A stretch of 64,000 nt of DNA from SZUA-430 sp965227535 (GCA_965227535.1 OZ245761.1:2914001-2978000), one strand, 5' to 3'; numbered from the stretch's first letter, positions 51,448-60,834 are shown. Notes: generated from the sequence alone by a model not told the origin. Made by a program: numbers and translations.

Positions 51448-52182
51448 TCAATTTTTCGGCAGTTGCATGCCGTGACCGTCGGGCGTCGTGTCTTGCACCG
51501 TGCCCACGGTCGATGCAGGCCAGTGCTTCTGGATAATCTCCATCATGCCCTTGCCGTAAGGTCCGGCGAAGTCGCCACCCAACTCCGTCAACACGTTGAG
51601 CCAACTCACGGGCACTGCGCCCGCCTGCGTCAGGCGCATCAGTGCGGCATCCTCGGCAAGCTGACTGTTGGTGCTTGAGACATCGACGACGACGTAGACG
51701 TTGAAACCGGCTCGCAGCAGGTCGAGCGCCGTGTGCAGTGTACAATTGTCGATCGAGATGCCGCCGATGACCACATTCGTCTTGCCCGATTTCTTGAGCC
51801 ACGCCGCGAAGTCTTTCGTGTACCCGGTAGGCGTGGTGCGCGGAAAATTCTTGGCTCCTTGTGCGAAGAGGGCCTTAATCTCGGGCAGGAAGGTGCCGTA
51901 GTACTCGTTCTCTTCGCCAAGAATGGCGACGTCCGATTTGAAAAGCGGCGCCATCTTCGCAAACGCCGCGACGTTGTTGCGGTATTGCTTTCCCGGAACC
52001 GTCGTCAACAGATTGTCGAGGCCGGTGACATAGTCCACGTACACGAACGCCGTGGTCGCGGGCGTCGGCCGCGCGAGCGCAGCCGTCTGTGCGGGAGGCT
52101 TAGCGTGAGCGGCCTGTAGTCCCATGAAGGCGCTCAAGAAAATTGCTGCAGCGGCGCTGCTCAGTCGAAGTCGAACGGACAT
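51448..52182 (-). CDS. Exported isochorismatase-fold (cysteine) hydrolase
   Basis: A 244-residue protein starting at ATG 52182 behind GGAG. A signal peptide (SSAAAAIFLSAFMGLQAAHA) is followed by a cysteine-hydrolase domain: Asp50 in VYVDYVTG, and the nucleophile Cys147 in GGISIDNCTLHTAL, after which the YVVVDVSS strand is typical. It resembles the YcaC branch but is exported, which is unusual for this fold. The substrate is unknown. It is divergent from an AraC-type regulator that probably controls it. Confidence 0.83.
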   Translation of the reverse strand: MSVRLRLSSAAAAIFLSAFMGLQAAHAKPPAQTAALARPTPATTAFVYVDYVTGLDNLLTTVPGKQYRNNVAAFAKMAPLFKSDVAILGEENEYYGTFLPEIKALFAQGAKNFPRTTPTGYTKDFAAWLKKSGKTNVVIGGISIDNCTLHTALDLLRAGFNVYVVVDVSSTNSQLAEDAALMRLTQAGAVPVSWLNVLTELGGDFAGPYGKGMMEIIQKHWPASTVGTVQDTTPDGHGMQLPKN

Positions 52183-52320
52183 CCATGTCTCCAAGTGGGA
52201 TGAGAACCGCGGGGCTGCCCCCCGCCAACAGTCGACAAACTTGGGGGGCCTTGAGCGCGATTCCTTTCAGGGCCGTGCGGCGGTTTTGTCAGAATCTTGC
52301 TCTTCTTCGCTCTCGCGCAG

Positions 52321-53247
52321 ATGGATAGTGTGAGCTCCGCAACGAAGAACGTGAGCGTCGGACGAATGTCAGCAGCCGCTGAATACGCACGGAAGCATGA
52401 GCGCCGGGCACCAGGTGAAACGACGTCCGAAGCGCGCTTGCTGCGCAACAAGCGCCTTGGCATCGTGCGGGTATCGCACGCCGGGATCCCTTTCGGCGAC
52501 CCGCAGAGCGACGCTTATCTGCTCACCACGCCGATCCAGGGCCATCCCTACGTCGAATGCGACTTCGCCGGGTTCGAGCTGAAGCAACGGACCTATCCAG
52601 GCGATTTCGTTCTTCAACCGCTGAGCGACGGCGTAAGCGGCTTCGCCGAAGGCTCAGTGACCGTTCAAATGACGGTGCTGGACGGCCCATGGTTTCGCTC
52701 GCTGCTTCGCGAAGCCAACGACGACCGAGACATCGATTGGGAGCCGACCGCCGTGCGGACATGGCGCAGTCCGTTCTTGGACGGTCTTATCTCGCAGCTG
52801 TGGACGCGCATTGGCGCTGAGGGCGACGCGGGCCTGCCGTGGATCGACAGCGCAGCCGTTCTGGTTGCGCACACCGTCGCCGAAAAGATGCGCTCACAAC
52901 CCTTGCGCCGTCCCGAAAAGCAGCCCCTGTCGCTCACGCAGATGAACAAGGTTCATGCATTCGTCGACGCTCACCTGGGGGACCCGATCGGCCTTGTCGA
53001 ACTGGCGTCCGCAGCGGGATTGTCGGCCTATCATTTTGCGCGCAGATTTAAGGCCGCGCGCGGCGAGACCCCGCATCAATATCTCACACATCGAAGACTC
53101 GAGCGGGCAAGGCGGCTGATAGCAGAACGAAAACTAACGCTGGCGGCGATCGCAGTGGTCGTCGGCTTCTCAAGCCAATCGCACATGACGACGGCCTTCC
53201 GGACGCACTTTGCCCGAACGCCGGGCTGGTTCAAGCGAAACGGATAG
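52321..53247 (+). CDS. AraC family transcriptional regulator
   Basis: A 308-residue protein. The first 200 residues resemble the AraC-binding-like domain of the RipA/FeaR type, and the last 100 hold two helix-turn-helix motifs: IGLVELASAAGLSAYHFARRFKAARGETPHQYL and TLAAIAVVVGFSSQSHMTTAFRTHFARTPG. The start is set at ATG 52321, with TTG 52297 and ATG 52366 as alternatives. It is divergent from the secreted isochorismatase-fold gene across about 140 bp, the usual regulator/target layout. Its effector is unknown. Confidence 0.9.
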   Translation: MDSVSSATKNVSVGRMSAAAEYARKHERRAPGETTSEARLLRNKRLGIVRVSHAGIPFGDPQSDAYLLTTPIQGHPYVECDFAGFELKQRTYPGDFVLQPLSDGVSGFAEGSVTVQMTVLDGPWFRSLLREANDDRDIDWEPTAVRTWRSPFLDGLISQLWTRIGAEGDAGLPWIDSAAVLVAHTVAEKMRSQPLRRPEKQPLSLTQMNKVHAFVDAHLGDPIGLVELASAAGLSAYHFARRFKAARGETPHQYLTHRRLERARRLIAERKLTLAAIAVVVGFSSQSHMTTAFRTHFARTPGWFKRNG

Positions 53248-53265
53248 ACCTCGCCCGAGCGAGGC

Positions 53266-54048
53266 CTAAACCGACCGCTTGACCATCATCTGTTTGATTT
53301 CGCCGATCGCTTCCGCGGGGTTCAGTCCCTTCGGGCACACGCTCGCGCAGTTCATGATCGTGTGGCAGCGATAGAGCCGGAATGGATCTTCGAGATTGTC
53401 GAGCCGCTCGCCTTTGGCCTCATCGCGGCTGTCGGCCAGCCACCGATACGACTGCAGCAGCACCGCGGGCCCCAGGTACCGGTCCTGATTCCACCAATAG
53501 CTAGGGCACGACGTCGAGCAGCACGCGCACATGATGCATTCGTACAAGCCGTCGAGCTTCGCCCGGTCTTCCGGCGACTGCTTCCATTCCGTCTGCGGCG
53601 TCGGCGTCTTGGTCTTCAGCCACGGCTCGATCGACGCATATTGCGCATAGAAATGCGTCATGTCCGGCACGAGGTCTTTGACGATGTTCATGGCCGGCAG
53701 CGGATAGACCGCGACCGCCGCCCCCTTAATCTCGTCCATCGCCTTCGTGCAGGCGAGCGTGTTCGACCCATCGACGTTCATGGCGCACGACCCGCACACG
53801 CCTTCGCGGCACGAACGGCGGAACGTCAGCGTCGGATCGATCTCGTTCTTGATCTTGATCAGCCCATCCAGAACCATCGGCCCGCAATTATCGATATCCA
53901 CAAAGTAGGTATCGAGCCGCGGGTTTTCCCCGTCGTCGGGGCTCCAGCGATAGACTTTGAACGTCCGCAGGTTCTTGGCGCCTTCGGGCGCAGGCCAAGT
54001 CTTGCCCGGTTTGACCTTACTGTTCCGGGGCAATGTCAGTTCGGCCAT
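53266..54048 (-). CDS. sdhB: Succinate dehydrogenase iron-sulfur subunit
   Basis: A 260-residue SdhB starting MAELTLPRNSKVKPG. The longer open frame is unsupported. The three clusters are visible: 2Fe-2S (CREGVCGSCAMNVDG with a later Cys in LAC), 4Fe-4S (CIMCACCSTSCP) and 3Fe-4S (CHTIMNCASVCPKG). It passes electrons from SdhA to quinone in complex II. It is not adjacent to sdhA: an M1 peptidase on the other strand and an SDR gene intervene, so it needs its own promoter in the 132 bp upstream. Confidence 0.97.
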   Translation of the reverse strand: MAELTLPRNSKVKPGKTWPAPEGAKNLRTFKVYRWSPDDGENPRLDTYFVDIDNCGPMVLDGLIKIKNEIDPTLTFRRSCREGVCGSCAMNVDGSNTLACTKAMDEIKGAAVAVYPLPAMNIVKDLVPDMTHFYAQYASIEPWLKTKTPTPQTEWKQSPEDRAKLDGLYECIMCACCSTSCPSYWWNQDRYLGPAVLLQSYRWLADSRDEAKGERLDNLEDPFRLYRCHTIMNCASVCPKGLNPAEAIGEIKQMMVKRSV

Positions 54049-54180
54049 GGGTGCTGAGCTCGCAAGTGGCGGTAATATCTCTGAATCTTGATCTAACGCG
54101 CTCGCGCCCGAACGTCCACCCGGTACACAAGACGCCTTCCGCCCCTTAATGTCGCGGCACAAAGGCCTCGAGGACTCCGC

Positions 54181-56889
54181 ATGCGCCTAGCTTCACGCTT
54201 CGTCATCGCCTGCTTGCTCGCCACGACGAGTCTAGCTGCGTGTGACTCGCAAACACCGCCGTCTCCGCCCGAAGGCGCGCCGCGCGTCGTCACAGATCCG
54301 GGTGCGCCGCTGGGACAACTGCCGGCCGACGTGTCGCCGCTGCACTACACGATCGACCTCAAAATCCTGCCCGAGGAAAAGGGCTACGACGGCACGGTCA
54401 CGATCGAACTCGACCTGAAGACGGCCAAGCGCGAAATCTATCTGCACGGCCAAGACCTGGACGTGACGCAAGTGACCGCGCGCCGCGCCGGCAGCGAAGA
54501 GGTGAAGGGCGTCTACACGCAAGTCCACGACAGCGGCGTCGCCAAGCTCACGTTCGAAGAAGAACTGCCCGCAGGCACGGTCACGGTGAGCATGCCGTTC
54601 AAGTCCACCTTCAACGCCGAACCCGACGCGCTGACGTCGATGACCGACACCGGCGCCAAATACGCCTGGACCCAGTTCGAATCGAACTCCGCCCGCCGCG
54701 CGTTCCCCTCCTTCGACGAACCACGCTTCAAAACCCCATTCGACATCACGCTTACCGCAAAGGAAGCGGACGCGGTGGTGACGAACACGCCGCCCGCCAA
54801 GGAAGAGAAGCTGGAAGGCGGCCTGAAGAAAATCACATTTGCCACCACCGAGCCGCTGCCCACCTACCTCATCGCCTTCGCCGTCGGCCCCTACGACGTG
54901 ACCGAAGGCCCGACGGTCCCCGCCTTCAGAGGGCGCCCGCCGGTGCCGCTGCGCGGCCTGACGGTGCAAGGCAAAGGTGACCGCGTGATCTACGCGCTCC
55001 GCCACACGCCGCCGCTCATGCGCTGGCTCGAAGACTATTTCGCGGCCCCCTTCCCCTATCCGAAGCTCGACATCATCGCCCCGCCCAATTTCGTCGCCGG
55101 CGGCATGGAGAATGCGGGCGCCATCACCTACACCGAGCGCGGCATCCTGCTCGACGACGCCTCGTCGATCCGCCAGAAGCGTTACTTCATGCTGCTCCAC
55201 GCGCACGAAGTCGCGCACCAATGGTTCGGCGATCTGGTCACGCCGAAATGGTGGAACGACATCTGGCTGAACGAAGCCTTCGCCAGTTGGATGGGCAACA
55301 AGGCCTCGCTCGCCGTTTGGCCGGAAGGCGAGTTCGCGCGCGAAACTATCCACGACGCGCTCGACGTGATGGACACGGATTCCCTCTCCAGCGCGCGCGC
55401 CATCCGCCAGCCGATCGAAACCAACGACGACATCGCCAACGCCTTTGATGGCCTGACTTACGACAAGGGCGGCGCCGTCCTGCAGATGTTTGAAAGCTAT
55501 CTGGGGGAAGACGCATTCCGCGAAGGGGTGCGCACTCACATGCGCCGCTTCGCCCACGGCACCGCCGACGTCCGCGACTTCATGGAGTCGCTCGCGCAAG
55601 GCTCGGGCAAACCGGAAGTCGTCCCCGCCTTCGAAACCTTCCTGAATCAACCCGGCGTGCCGCTGGTGCGCGTGAAGTCCACGTGCAGCGACCGCGACCT
55701 CATTGTCGAGCTGTCGCAAACCCCCTTCGGCGCGCCGAACGTCGAAGACAAGCGCACCTGGTCGATCCCCGTCTGCATGCGCGACGTCGCCAAAGGCAGG
55801 CCGCTCGCCTGCACGATGCTCAGCGAACGCACGGCGACGACGACCTTGCCCGGCCAATGTGGCGCGACGCTGCTGCCCAACACCAACGGCGCGGGCTATT
55901 ACCGCTTCTCGATGGCGCGCGACGAATGGCAAAAGCTCGCCGCCGCGACCGCGCGCATGACGCCCGCCGAGCACATGGCGCTGCTGCACAGCCTGCGCGC
56001 CGCCTTCCGCACCGGCGACACCGACGCGGCGACCTATGTCGCCACGCTGAAAACCGTCGCGCAGAACGCGCCGTGGGACGTGCTGCAAACGATTCAGCAA
56101 TTCCTGACCGAGATGCGCGGCAACCTGCTGACCCGCGCCGACGTCCCGCTGTTTGAACAAAAGACGCGCGCCTGGATCACCCCCGCGCTCGCCAAAGTCG
56201 GCCTCGAACCAAGACGCGGCGAACCGGCGGCGACCACGCTCGCCCGCGCAACGCTCGCCGAAATCATGGTCATGGTCGGCCGCGATCCCTCGACGCTCTC
56301 GGCCATGGCCGGCAGAGGCGCAGCGCACCTGCGCGCGGTGGCACAGTCGCAGCCCAACCCCGGAACACCGCCCGAACTCGTGCCCGTCTCGCTGTGGGCT
56401 GCCGTCTTCACCGGTGGCGAACCGGTGGCGCGCGACGCCCTCGCCGCCATCAAAGCCTCATCCGAAGCCGAGTTCCGTATCGCCGCCATCACCGCCCTGA
56501 CGGCAGCGCGCGATCCGAAAGCGATTGCGGTTATCGAAGAATTCGTGGCCTCCGGTTCATTGCGCGTGCGGGAGACGCGAACCTACTTGCGCGAACTCTT
56601 CGCCGACGCCGAGCGCCGCGCCGGCGCCTGGGCGTGGATGCGCAAAGACTTCCAGCGCCTGACCGACCCGGTACCGAAGGAAGGCCGCGCCCGCTTCATC
56701 GGCCTCACCGGTCAACTCTGCACGGACTCCGCCCACGCTGAGGTCGAGTGGTTCTTCAAACCCATGGTCGCCGACATGATCGGCGCCCCGCGCACCTTCG
56801 CCAACGCACTGGAGACGATCGACCGCTGCGTCGCCTGGCGCAAAGCCAAAGGCGCCGACCTCGCCGCCGCCTGGCGCGCGCTACCTTAG
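54181..56889 (+). CDS. M1 family metallo-aminopeptidase, lipoprotein
   Basis: A 902-residue protein. The N-terminus is a lipoprotein signal with lipobox LAAC (cysteine at residue 21), so it is anchored in the membrane and works in the periplasm. The exopeptidase motif GGMEN is at 307-311, the zinc motif HEVAH at 342-346, and the third ligand Glu365 in NEAFASW. A C-terminal ERAP1-like helical domain fills about 550-900. It removes N-terminal residues from peptides. The gene sits on the plus strand between sdhB and sdhA, which are both on minus. Its stop overlaps the SDR stop. Confidence 0.95.
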   Translation: MRLASRFVIACLLATTSLAACDSQTPPSPPEGAPRVVTDPGAPLGQLPADVSPLHYTIDLKILPEEKGYDGTVTIELDLKTAKREIYLHGQDLDVTQVTARRAGSEEVKGVYTQVHDSGVAKLTFEEELPAGTVTVSMPFKSTFNAEPDALTSMTDTGAKYAWTQFESNSARRAFPSFDEPRFKTPFDITLTAKEADAVVTNTPPAKEEKLEGGLKKITFATTEPLPTYLIAFAVGPYDVTEGPTVPAFRGRPPVPLRGLTVQGKGDRVIYALRHTPPLMRWLEDYFAAPFPYPKLDIIAPPNFVAGGMENAGAITYTERGILLDDASSIRQKRYFMLLHAHEVAHQWFGDLVTPKWWNDIWLNEAFASWMGNKASLAVWPEGEFARETIHDALDVMDTDSLSSARAIRQPIETNDDIANAFDGLTYDKGGAVLQMFESYLGEDAFREGVRTHMRRFAHGTADVRDFMESLAQGSGKPEVVPAFETFLNQPGVPLVRVKSTCSDRDLIVELSQTPFGAPNVEDKRTWSIPVCMRDVAKGRPLACTMLSERTATTTLPGQCGATLLPNTNGAGYYRFSMARDEWQKLAAATARMTPAEHMALLHSLRAAFRTGDTDAATYVATLKTVAQNAPWDVLQTIQQFLTEMRGNLLTRADVPLFEQKTRAWITPALAKVGLEPRRGEPAATTLARATLAEIMVMVGRDPSTLSAMAGRGAAHLRAVAQSQPNPGTPPELVPVSLWAAVFTGGEPVARDALAAIKASSEAEFRIAAITALTAARDPKAIAVIEEFVASGSLRVRETRTYLRELFADAERRAGAWAWMRKDFQRLTDPVPKEGRARFIGLTGQLCTDSAHAEVEWFFKPMVADMIGAPRTFANALETIDRCVAWRKAKGADLAAAWRALP

Positions 56890-57671
56890 CGCGCGTCGCC
56901 GGGCCCCGGCGCGCGCACCAGCCCGTGTGCGAGCCGAAGCGACACCCGCGTCAGCGCAAACAGAATGCGGGAGGTGCGGTTCGGGATGATGTAGAGCCCA
57001 CCCCGGCCGCAGCGTGCCCAAGCCGTGCGCGCAACATCTTCCGGGCTCATCACCCCGCCCGCCTGCTCGGCCTTGCGAACGGAACGCGGCTTCATCTCGT
57101 TCTCGCGATCGAAGCCGGGCGTCTGCGTCGCCGGCGGACACAGCGCCTGCACGCTCACGCCGAACGGTTTCAACTCGTTGCGCAACGACGATGCAAATCC
57201 GACGACCGCATGCTTGGTCGCCGCGTAGACGGACCAACCGAACAAACCGATAAACCCGAGATCCGACGACGTCAGCACGATCGCACCGGACTTGCGCGCT
57301 GCCATCGACGGCCCAATCGCGCGCGCGACATAGATCGAACCCATCGCGTTGACGGAAAACATCGCCTCAACGTCATTGTCGGCGACATCGTCGAGAAACG
57401 CGGCGACCGCAAAGCCCGCGCAATGAAACAAGCGATCCGGCGGACCGTGCGCCAGATACTTCTCCGCCGCCGTCCGCACGTCGAGCGGATCGGAAACATC
57501 GACGCGCCGCCAATGCGCCGCGCCCGCGCGCATCGCGTTCAACCGTTCGGCTGCCGCTTTGAGCTTGTCCTCACGCCGCGCCCAGATCTCGACCTCGGCG
57601 CCCGCCTTCACCGCCTCCGCCGCCACGGCGAAGCCGATTCCCTCGGATCCGCCGGTGACGAGGACGCGCAC
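56886..57671 (-). CDS. Short-chain dehydrogenase/reductase
   Basis: A 261-residue SDR starting at GTG 57671, five bases after the sdhA stop. The nucleotide-binding motif is TGGSEGIG, with an ARR-type strand end that favours NADP. The catalytic Ser lies in VLTSSDLG and YxxxK in YAATK. The C-terminal RILFALTRVSLRLAHGL stretch is hydrophobic and basic. Close spacing suggests cotranscription with sdhCDA. Similar SDRs include 3-ketosphinganine-reductase-like enzymes, but that cannot be settled here. Confidence 0.88.
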   Translation of the reverse strand: MRVLVTGGSEGIGFAVAAEAVKAGAEVEIWARREDKLKAAAERLNAMRAGAAHWRRVDVSDPLDVRTAAEKYLAHGPPDRLFHCAGFAVAAFLDDVADNDVEAMFSVNAMGSIYVARAIGPSMAARKSGAIVLTSSDLGFIGLFGWSVYAATKHAVVGFASSLRNELKPFGVSVQALCPPATQTPGFDRENEMKPRSVRKAEQAGGVMSPEDVARTAWARCGRGGLYIIPNRTSRILFALTRVSLRLAHGLVRAPGPGDAR

Positions 57672-57676
57672 CAGGG

Positions 57677-59464
57677 TCAGTACACGCGCGCTTTCGGCGC
57701 GATGTACTCGATGTCGTTCGACATCGTGTAGGTGTGCACCGGACGGTAGTCGAGCTTGACCGCGCCGGTCTTCGCGTCGAACCACGATAGCGTGTGCTTC
57801 ATCCAGTTCGCGTCGTCGCGGTTCGGGAAGTCCTCGCGCGCATGGCCGCCGCGGCTTTCCTCACGCGCCATCGCGCCCGCCGCGGTGACGTTCGCCTGCG
57901 AAATCAGATTGTCGAACTCCAGCGTCTCGACGAGGTCGGAGTTCCAGATCATCGAGCGATCTTTGATCTCGATCGAACGCGAGTCCTTGTAGACCTGCGC
58001 CACGGCATCAACGCCCTTGGCGAGTTCGCTGCCGGTGCGGAACACCGGACAATAGTTCTGCATCGCCCGCTGCATCCGCAAGCGCAGTGCCGACGTCGGC
58101 GTGCCGCCCTTGGCATTGCGGAAACGATCGAGCCGCGCCAGCGCCTCGTCGCCCGCGCCCTTCGCCCACTCCGGCTGGCGCTCGTTCGGCTTCACGTCGG
58201 CCGCGCACTTCATGCCCGCCGACCGCCCGAACACCACAAGGTCGATGAGCGAGTTCGAACCCAACCGGTTGGCCCCGTGCACCGACACGCATGCCGCCTC
58301 GCCGATCGCCATCAAGCCCGGCACCACCGCATCCGGATCGCCGTCCTTCGGACGCACGACTTCGCCGTGATAGTTCGTGGGGATACCGCCCATATTGTAG
58401 TGCACCGTGGGCAGCACCGGAATCGGCTGCTTGGTTACGTCGACACCCGCAAAAATGCGCGCCGATTCCGAAATCCCGGGCAGCCGCTCGTGAATGATCT
58501 TCGGGTCGAGATGGCTCAGATGCAGATGGATATGATCCTTGTGCGGACCGACGCCACGGCCTTCGCGGATCTCCACAGTCATCGCGCGGCTGACCACGTC
58601 GCGTGACGCAAGGTCCTTCACGCTCGGCGCATAGCGCTCCATGAAGCGCTCGCCGCTCGCGTTCGTCAGATACCCGCCTTCGCCGCGCACGCCCTCTGTG
58701 ATCAGAACGCCGGCGCCATAGACGCCGGTCGGATGAAACTGCACGAACTCCATGTCCTGCAGCGGCAAGCCGGCGCGCAACACCATGCCGTTGCCGTCGC
58801 CCGTCTGCGTGTGCGCGCCGGTGCAGGTGTAATAGGCGCGCCCATAGCCGCCCGTCGCCAAAATCACCCTGCTGGCGCGGAAGCGATGGATCGACCCATC
58901 GTCGAGCGACCACGCCATCACCCCGCGGCAGCGATCGTCCTCCATGATGAGGTCGAGCGCGAAGTACTCGATGAAAAACTCCGCGTCATACCGCAGGCTC
59001 TGACCATAGAGCGTATGCAGCATCGCGTGACCGGTCCGGTCGGCGGCGGCTGCCGTGCGTTGGATCGGCCCCTTGCCGTAGTCCTTCGTCATGCCGCCGA
59101 ACGCGCGCTGATAGATCTTGCCTTCTTCGGTACGGCTGAACGGCACGCCGAAATGCTCAAGCTCGTACACGGCTTCCGGCGCATGCCGGCACAGATATTC
59201 GATCGCGTCTTGATCGCCCAGCCAGTCCGACCCCTTCACGGTGTCGTACATGTGCCAGCGCCAATCGTCCGGCTCCATATTGCCCAGCGCCGCCGAGATG
59301 CCGCCCTGCGCCGCAACGGTGTGGCTGCGTGTCGGAAACACCTTGGTGATGTTCGCGACCCTCAACCCGAGCTTCGCCGCTTCCAGCGTCGCGCGCAAGC
59401 CAGCGCCGCCCGCCCCCACGACGACGACATCGAAGGTGTGATCCGTGATGGGATAGGCAGCCAT
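57677..59464 (-). CDS. sdhA: Succinate dehydrogenase flavoprotein subunit
   Basis: A 595-residue SdhA. The FAD-binding motif VVVGAGGAGLRATLEA is near residue 15, followed by SHTVAAQGGISAALGN around the flavin-linking His, and HPTGVYGAGVLITEGVRGEGG and the RxxH-type active site in HRLGSNSLIDL-like form (ANRLGSNSLIDLVVFG). It oxidises succinate to fumarate on the cytoplasmic face of the inner membrane. It lies 18 bases after sdhD, within sdhC-sdhD-sdhA, followed by the SDR. Confidence 0.97.
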   Translation of the reverse strand: MAAYPITDHTFDVVVVGAGGAGLRATLEAAKLGLRVANITKVFPTRSHTVAAQGGISAALGNMEPDDWRWHMYDTVKGSDWLGDQDAIEYLCRHAPEAVYELEHFGVPFSRTEEGKIYQRAFGGMTKDYGKGPIQRTAAAADRTGHAMLHTLYGQSLRYDAEFFIEYFALDLIMEDDRCRGVMAWSLDDGSIHRFRASRVILATGGYGRAYYTCTGAHTQTGDGNGMVLRAGLPLQDMEFVQFHPTGVYGAGVLITEGVRGEGGYLTNASGERFMERYAPSVKDLASRDVVSRAMTVEIREGRGVGPHKDHIHLHLSHLDPKIIHERLPGISESARIFAGVDVTKQPIPVLPTVHYNMGGIPTNYHGEVVRPKDGDPDAVVPGLMAIGEAACVSVHGANRLGSNSLIDLVVFGRSAGMKCAADVKPNERQPEWAKGAGDEALARLDRFRNAKGGTPTSALRLRMQRAMQNYCPVFRTGSELAKGVDAVAQVYKDSRSIEIKDRSMIWNSDLVETLEFDNLISQANVTAAGAMAREESRGGHAREDFPNRDDANWMKHTLSWFDAKTGAVKLDYRPVHTYTMSNDIEYIAPKARVY

Positions 59465-59482
59465 GATGTGAACTTCCGAAAG

Positions 59483-59857
59483 TTAGACGGCGATACGCAG
59501 AACGGCGATCACACAGATCATACCAACCGCGCACGCGGCGAAATTGGTGAACAAGAGAAGCGCGAGCTTCGTACTCTCGCGATGGATGTAGTCCTCGATC
59601 ACGACCTGGACACCCAGAACCATGTGATAAAGGCCCGCGAGCACGAACAACAGCATCGCCCCCGCATTGAACGGATTGTGTAGGAACTCCAGCACCTCGG
59701 CGTACGGCGCACCGGCATAGCGCGCGATCGACCACACGAACCAAATCGTCAGCGGCAGCAGCGCCACCGCCGTCACCCGCTGGTGCCAGAAATGTGCGGT
59801 GCCCGATTTGGCGGAGCCGAGGCCCCGCACGCGGCCAAGCGGTGTCTGAATGGTCAT
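59483..59857 (-). CDS. sdhD: Succinate dehydrogenase membrane anchor subunit
   Basis: A 124-residue protein with three membrane helices. The start at ATG 59857 (MTIQTPLGRVRGLGSAKSGTAHFWHQRVTAV) overlaps the sdhC stop by one base (TGATG). HFWHQR at the N-terminus and the heme-ligand region LYHMVLGVQVVIEDYIH match SdhD. It anchors SdhAB and forms part of the quinone site and heme b pocket. Confidence 0.94.
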   Translation of the reverse strand: MTIQTPLGRVRGLGSAKSGTAHFWHQRVTAVALLPLTIWFVWSIARYAGAPYAEVLEFLHNPFNAGAMLLFVLAGLYHMVLGVQVVIEDYIHRESTKLALLLFTNFAACAVGMICVIAVLRIAV

Positions 59858-60270
59858 CAGATCACCCCCATCGAACGATACGCGACCAGCCAAACGATAA
59901 GGGTGAGCGCCACCGTCACGACATAGGCGACGATGCCCGACGTGTTCGCAGTGTGCATCTTGAAGCCCCGGCCCACATCCCAGAACAAATGCCTGACGCC
60001 GTTCACCGCGTGATAGATGAGCGCCACGGTAAATCCGAACAGCACCAACTGCCCGAACCAATGCCCGGCCACGCGCGCAAACGTGTCATAGCTCTCCGGC
60101 CCCATCGAAGCCGCAACCAGCCACCAGGCAACCAGCAACGGCCCGAACGCCAACCCGACACCGGTCACCCGATGCAGGATCGACGTCCCCATCGTGATGG
60201 GCCAGCGATAGATCCCCAGATGCGGCGAACGCGGCCTAGCCGACTGCCCCCCGGAACGCGCCTCAGCCAT
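59857..60270 (-). CDS. sdhC: Succinate dehydrogenase cytochrome b556 subunit
   Basis: A 137-residue protein with three membrane helices. RPRSPHLGIYRWPITMGTSILHRVTGVGL is the classic SdhC quinone-site N-terminus (Ser and Arg in SILHRVTG), and the heme His lies in LIYHAVNGVRHLFWD. It is the first gene of sdhC-sdhD-sdhA. Its promoter must lie in the few hundred bases before the large inverted repeat. Confidence 0.95.
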   Translation of the reverse strand: MAEARSGGQSARPRSPHLGIYRWPITMGTSILHRVTGVGLAFGPLLVAWWLVAASMGPESYDTFARVAGHWFGQLVLFGFTVALIYHAVNGVRHLFWDVGRGFKMHTANTSGIVAYVVTVALTLIVWLVAYRSMGVI

Positions 60271-60402
60271 GGGTCTCAGGTCCTCGTATGTCGGTCATGA
60301 GGGGAGAATAGGATCGCGGCGAAACTTTCATAAGGGACATACGGCCGCAAGGGCGACGCCACAATCCGCGGTGGACCCGCTTGCCGAATCTGGCGCGGTT
60401 AA

Positions 60403-60834
60403 GATTCAGCTTCACCACCAAGACACCAAGGCACCAAGAAGGGCACGAAGACGCTCAAGCCACCGCCCAACGCATCGCAACGCATCCCATGTGTCATGGT
60501 CCGCGAAGGCGGACCACCCACGACTTTCTGCGTTTACGCAGCGGATATGCTTATCATTTCACGCCAAGACGCCAAGGCGCCAAGAGCGTTCGCTCTCGGC
60601 GCGTAGCGCCACTCACACGACCGAATGGCGCCTGCGGCGCCGAATGGCTTTCTGACTCTTGGCGCCTTGGCGTCTTGGCGTGAAACAAGCAGCGTCTGAC
60701 CAATCTGCGGCGCTGAAGGAAGTCGTGGGTGGTCCGCCTTCGCGGACCATGACACATGGGGGGGTGTAACGACGGCGGATGTTGGCCTGAGTGCCTTGGT
60801 ACCCTTCTTGGTGCCTTGGTGGTGAAGCTGAATC
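60403..60834. repeat. Large nested inverted repeat (MITE/REP-like)
   Basis: A 432-base palindromic element made of three matched blocks. Outer: GATTCAGCTTCACCAC at 60403-60418 with its inverted copy at 60819-60834, extending inward. Middle: a perfect 41-base inverted match, 60486-60526 with 60720-60760, itself holding the hairpin GGTCCGC-GAAG-GCGGACC. Inner: a perfect 30-base match, 60557-60586 with 60656-60685. Arms show an 8-base rhythm (xCACCAAG outside, xCGCCAAG inside). It lies between sdhC and a HAD gene and contains no ORF of substance. Confidence 0.85.

Noticed and set aside
54232..56328. 698-codon open frame on the minus strand
   Set aside because: It is antisense to the M1 peptidase gene, which has intact GGMEN and HExxH motifs. 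The antisense product is Arg/His/Gly-rich shadow.
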